Part shown: positions 59,443 through 64,000 of the stretch, piece by piece
Position numbering within the stretch: the first letter of the stretch is position 1
Layout of the letters: each line of letters starts with the position of its first letter
Assembly: GCA_914767715.1 (NCBI GenBank)
Contig: OU612066.1
Coordinates: 17,954,283 to 18,018,282, forward strand
Length of the DNA: 64,000 bases
Origin: Membranipora membranacea
Taxonomy: Eukaryota > Bryozoa > Gymnolaemata > Cheilostomatida > Membraniporidae
Reading direction: 5' to 3'
Position numbers and translations under genes: made by a program
Notes under the pieces: model-generated
Seen by the model: only the letters and a program-made list of their open reading frames with translations
What the model was told of the DNA's origin: nothing
Database searches by the model: none

Positions 59443-62400
59443 ATGGTAGCCGGTGGAAAACAAGCAGAAAGTATATGTAAGTTACTAACATTGTTAGTCT
59501 GACTATGACTGTGTAGACATACGTTAGGTGATTGAATGGAGATCTTGTTGATTTTATGTATTTACCATCCGGCCACAAATTTCTCTAAACCAACAGGCTT
59601 GGCAGTCAGGCTACAGTATAATGAGATATACGTCATCCTTTGTGGAAATTTGAATCTTAAAAAAACATTTAACTGTTCTATGCTATGTACTATATATTAT
59701 TTTGTATTTGTATTTGTATTTTGTATTATTATGTATATATATTATTTTGTACTTTTTATTTTAGCTGCTGTGGCAGGGCAAGCGTCTAATATCAATTCAT
59801 CACAGTATTCCTCACCTTACCTGCAGTTTAACCCTGCTGTAGTAGCATCTGTAAGTACTTAAAAATAACTCAAGTTTATTTCTATTCTACCAAGAGTTCC
59901 TTCCGTTCCTACTACAACCATCTCATCAATAGATCTCTCATTTGCATAACTGTGGGAGGGATTGGGGTATCACCAAGCACCTAACAGGTCAAAGTTTTCT
60001 ATATCTACAATATCGTTGGGTCAAATTTACAACAAATGTGGAATAAAATATGCATGTAAAGAATTTACACAATGGCAATCTCCCAGGGTTTGCCATAATT
60101 TAATTCCATTCCCTTTATGACGCCTACTGTAAATCACTTTGCGCATGTGCACCAATCAATTCAGGTTGGTTATCTTTGCACTGTAGCGACTGAACTAAAG
60201 GTCAATTGGGCCAGTTAGTGGCATTGTCGCTACGGTGCAGAGAGACTCGTATCACAGAGTCGATCTGCAAGCAGTGTGACTGTAAATGGCAAATGCATAA
60301 CACTGTGCTAGACTATGTAACTGCTCACTCAATACATGGTTATTCTTTTGTTTATGGGGGGGGGGAGGGGCTCAAGATATTGCAGTAACAATGACCGAGC
60401 ACAGGCTAATACACACAAGAAGCTGCTCAGTGTGGTTATATTTTTAGTATAGGTGGAACAGCTTTTAGCACCTGATTAGTGACATTTAACTTGAGAGATC
60501 TCTCTGAGCCATAGTTCAATTTAGGTCAAACGCTTCCGCCATGCATCTATCTGCATATGACCATCATAGAACTTGTCTAAAACTGTAGCTATGTATGGTG
60601 TGATGCTTGATGTCATGATCGTGATTTGATGCAGTTCCAAAGTTATTGGTGTGATAAGAGGTAAATGTCATCATCTACGTTTCAGAAACCAGCTATTGTC
60701 AGCTGTAAGGTGTGTCAAAATGGAATTTCACCACCATCACTTCATCTCTGACAAAGATCAATACTTTCATTGTACAATCCAGCCCAGGAAAGGCAGCGCT
60801 TACATAGAGACGTCCCACATTCACTTAGAAGGCACACCCTATACAACAGAGAATAGAAATTCTCTCAACAGAAAGGCGCATGTGTGCTTTATGGACGGAA
60901 AAACCAAACTGTTAACAATTTAAAGTATCACAGTTACTATATTATGTCTCTAATGGTTACAGAATGACTCAGATTACATATACCCAGAAGGTTCCACAGG
61001 GGCAGCAGGCAGAGGAAGATTTGAACTCATGTTTAATACCATCGGTGGATTCACAGCTGCAGGTTAGCATACTAACATACAAAAAGTGATAGTGAAGGAA
61101 TTAGTGTTTGGTATCATTCTGGAGTTCTCAGTCTAATTTATAAAACTGCTATCAGGTTTATTAACAACAAGTGGCCCAGTTTCAACTGATTTTCACTCAA
61201 AGTTGAGATTGGAAGGTACTAAAAAGGTATTATTTTGTATTTACTATCACAAAAATATTAACTTTATCCTCCCTTCATATCTCAACTTTGAATGAAAATG
61301 AGTTGAAACTGGGCTATATTATGTTGACAAAGAACCTTATAGCAGTTTTCAAAATTAGACTGAGAACTCACGAATGATACTAAAAACCTGATTTCATTCA
61401 CGACCACTTTAAATGGCGGTATTGCAATTAAACAATGCTAAAATCACTATCTGATCGTTTCTTGTCGTGTGAGCCAGAGGTCTCCTCCCAAAACGCTCAC
61501 TATTAGATCGAACTAAATCTAAAGGATATCAGGCACATTTGTTTAAGTGAAAGACTAAGAAAGAGGATTCTGAGTGAAGTGATCATGATAATTTGACTTG
61601 AATAGCCTTGAACATTATAATTGGAAGATCTCCCTGCGCGGTTCACACCGTGTTTTATTGTGATACGCTCAATTGGGATGATAATATTTGATGTCAGCAT
61701 GGGTAAACCAGTTGGATACACTATGCTGGTCACCTTACCTGGGGGTGATTGTTTGCTATTGTGTAAGCCTTTGGCTTGTATTTCACCGACAGACTTTATT
61801 GCTTTTACTTTTTGTTGAGCGAACAACTTCTGCAATCGAGCTATGTTTTTATAGGATTTTTTATATGGATTTATAATTTTATAGGTGGTGCAATAGGTGG
61901 AATCAATGGGGCATATGCAGGTTTGCAGGCCACAAAGTCATTAACTGGACAAGCTAAGCGAACACAGTGAGTTAATACCATAGATATACAAAATATAATA
62001 AAGATAGGACATTGCGCTTCAGTACCTTTATCGTACCGACCTGTGGTGTCACATTATGTATAGCATATCTGTAAGCTGGTATACTGAATTTTTGGGTTAA
62101 TATATACCTGCCATCCATGGCTAAACCAAACTGACTGAACGAAAATCCCAAATCTATGTACAGCAACATAAGAACTGCTTAAATCACAGATATCAGCTAT
62201 GATATCGATTCCTATTCCAGTGTTACGCTTGGCTAGAGATGTCTTATAATGCCTTATATTCTTTCTCTTACCAAATTTAAAATCTAGAAAATACTATGTA
62301 TGAATGGATATAATGATGTAGATTTTCTTTATGACTTTAGAATGATAAATTTCGTAGCTAAAAGAACAGCATCATGGGCTCAAATGGCTGGAGTAGTTTC

Positions 62401-63422
62401 ATTAATGTATTCTGGTGAGTTGGTTTATACTATTCTGTCAAAAACTACTACATCTGGCTACTAATTGTTATGACAATATTCGTTTTGGCTATTTAGAAAT
62501 TACGAAGAATTAGTTTGATTGTTTGAGTTCCAATTTGTCATGTATCTCTTTCTAGACATATTTAGATGAACATAATTCAGAGTTATCCACTCATTGACAA
62601 AGAGCAAACAACTTTTACAATCTAAATATTGACTGATTATGTAAAGAAATTGAAATATTCTCTCCTTTTTTAAAATAATTGTTATATAATACACAGGGTC
62701 AGAAAAACAAACATCTCATGAATGTACAAAGCTGCTGATATATCACTCATTAGATCGTCAAGAGAATGAAACAACTTTTGGTATAATATAATATGTAGAT
62801 TTGAAATATATACATAAGATTATGATGTATTACTATTTTGCAGCTACTGGTACTATACTGACCAAAGCTAGAGGGCATGACGATGAATTAAATACATTAG
62901 GATCTGGAGCTATAACTGGTCTATTATTCAAATCAACAGGTGAGCATTGGAGTATTTGAACATTTATAATTGTGATGCAATGCAATTTTTTGATGAGAAA
63001 ATTTTAGCTAGAGTTTAGACTGGCTAGTTTGGGTATGGCTAAATGTTAGCTCGCACTTGATTTTGTCTAGCTGAGATGATAACAATTGCGACGTAATGGG
63101 GTTGATATTTAATAGCTAGAATTCACTTTAGCTATTTCAATAGACTTAATAATAAACTTAGACATGACACTATATGGAGCATCAGCATTGAGGCACTTGA
63201 TTTTGGGCAACATATAGCCATTTAAAGGTGCAGAAGCCTGGAGGCTATGAGGCATGGTTGTGACTTGATTTTTCGGTCTCTAATGCAATTGAAAGAATGT
63301 TCTTTGATGTTTTAGCTGGTGCCAGGGGGTGTTTGAGAGGCGGGGCTATAGGATTAGGAATTACTTCAGCTTATGTACTGTTGACGAGTGGTGATCGGGT
63401 CCGTATGATGTTAGGGAGGTAA
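59443..63422 (+). CDS. TIMM23: Mitochondrial import inner membrane translocase subunit TIM23, 7 exons, 192 aa
   Basis: Channel-forming subunit of the TIM23 complex, which imports presequence proteins across the mitochondrial inner membrane. Exons: 59443-59476, 59765-59850, 60963-61062, 61885-61966, 62341-62414, 62844-62939, 63316-63422; GT/AG and phases agree and the stop is TAA at 63420. The N-terminal 60 residues form a hydrophilic Ser/Gln/Pro segment (QYSSPYLQFNP) as in TIM23, facing the intermembrane space. The Tim17/22/23 domain follows from about residue 55 with GRGRFELMFNTIGGFTAAG, GGAIGGINGAYAGL, ASWAQMAGVVSLMYS, then GSGAITGLLFKSTAGARG and GGAIGLGITSAYVLL, giving four glycine-zipper membrane segments. 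The length is close to vertebrate TIMM23 (about 209). It ends DRVRMMLGR. The ATG fits its exon donor and there is no upstream in-frame alternative nearby. Confidence 0.92.
59851..60962. other. TIMM23 intron 2; nothing recognised apart from a G run
   Basis: A 1.1-kb intron. A run of about nine G residues occurs near 60357-60368. The 90-codon frame at 60651-60923 lacks homology and splice context. Confidence 0.6.
61085..61408. mobile_element. Foldback element, about 324 bp, with arms of about 150 bp
   Basis: The left arm (GTATCATTCTGGAGTTCTCAG..., GCCCAGTTTCAACT, AAAGTTGAGAT) is repeated in inverted orientation on the right (AGTTGAAACTGGGC..., CTGAGAACTCACGAATGATAC), roughly four of five bases matching by eye. 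The centre is near 61246 with almost no spacer. It is non-coding and lies in TIMM23 intron 3, starting only about 25 bp after the donor. It is an old foldback or large MITE. Confidence 0.85.
62415..62843. other. TIMM23 intron 5; nothing recognised
   Basis: A 429-bp AT-rich intron with no repeat or frame of note on either strand. Confidence 0.6.
62940..63315. other. TIMM23 intron 6 with decayed CATAGAC-family copy
   Basis: It contains ATAGACTTAATAATAAAC at about 63140, a partial match to the foldback family at 35234, 43792 and 54230. No target duplication is obvious. The rest is unremarkable. Confidence 0.55.
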
Positions 63423-64000
63423 AACTTACCATCTGCTAGGTAACATATAGGAAATTATAAATTATTTTGTGACAAAGATGTTATTATTCCGAATTATACG
63501 ATGCTGAGACTGGTATGTGCGATAAGTTTTTTTTATCTTGTCATTGTGCTCTCAGACTTTTCCTCTCAATCATGTCTCGATAGATGAACCCTCTTTTTTG
63601 AACGAAACAAAAAATTTGTTGGATTACTGATGTTAGTGTTTTGTTAAGAAAGACAATCTTCCAATGAGAACGTAGCATACCAGATAGGAAATCATCATTT
63701 TTTCTGAGCATTTAAAGGAAGTGGTATTTTTCATCAACTAGATATACAGAATATGATACAGATGAGGTATTTTTAAGCTGCAAGTTATTTTACTCATTAT
63801 TCTGATGCTTTTTAATCCTTGGCCCATTATGTTAGGAGATATTCCACGTAACATACAGTAATCCCCTCCGCTTTAAATAAAGAAAATTAATAGAGCATAT
63901 GCCTTTATGTCTTTAAATCAGCCTGTGTCCTAGGAATGTGATTGTGCTAAGGCCGCGAGCACAATCACAATTCTAAATCACAAGGTTTAAATCACAACAT
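63423..64000. other. TIMM23 3' flank
   Basis: No gene is seen. AATAAA at 63876-63881 is a possible poly(A) signal, though it is 450 bp past the stop. A small hairpin lies at 63934-63973. Confidence 0.55.
63934..63973. repeat. Short hairpin with 15-bp arms
   Basis: GAATGTGATTGTGCT pairs with AGCACAATCACAATTC with one bulged base, around a 9-nt GC-rich loop. It follows the TIMM23 poly(A) candidate, so it may be part of a longer element cut by the window edge. Confidence 0.7.

Overview
The window comes from an AT-rich animal genome. All confident genes are split by short GT-AG introns, and one has more than thirty exons. The proteins (a MAP3K19-type kinase, mitochondrial poly(A) polymerase, TIM23, a BTB-ankyrin protein) are metazoan. 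Gene density and small foldback elements suggest an invertebrate such as a hemichordate, echinoderm, cephalochordate or mollusc. The sequence alone does not fix the phylum.

Layout. 1-5515: no gene recognised, but hairpins and palindromes are present. 5516-10888 (+): five-exon gene for a BTB/POZ plus ankyrin-repeat protein of about 691 residues. 11761-47985 (-): one very large gene running convergently towards it. Thirty-one exons join with consistent reading phase from an ATG at 47985 down to 13710, followed by a likely terminal exon at 11761. It encodes about 2130 residues: N-terminal ankyrin repeats, a long low-complexity Ser/Lys/Asn/acidic middle, and a C-terminal STE-type kinase domain closest to MAP3K19 (YSK4). 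47986-51610: intergenic space between divergently transcribed genes, with a perfect 44-bp inverted repeat. 51611-57572 (+): mitochondrial poly(A) polymerase (MTPAP-like), 11 exons. 59443-63422 (+): TIMM23, 7 exons, 192 residues. 63423-64000: 3' flank.

The last two genes both act in mitochondria (mRNA polyadenylation in the matrix; presequence import across the inner membrane). The kinase and BTB-ankyrin genes look cytoplasmic and meet tail to tail, with poly(A) signals arranged so that their transcripts probably overlap.

Mobile-type sequences are small and non-autonomous. They include three copies of a 52-bp GC-rich insert, two of them with exact 9-bp target duplications; a CATAGACTTAATAAT family, one copy reduced to 15 bp between 9-bp duplications; TA-flanked terminal-inverted-repeat elements; and several long hairpins. 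No transposase, reverse transcriptase, tRNA, rRNA or CRISPR array was seen.

The most interesting points are the ankyrin-MAP3K19 architecture, the ultra-short insertions with 9-bp duplications, and an apparent AA (not AG) acceptor before a 20-nt penultimate kinase exon. All exon limits were inferred by eye from splice consensus, phase and family similarity, with no transcript evidence.
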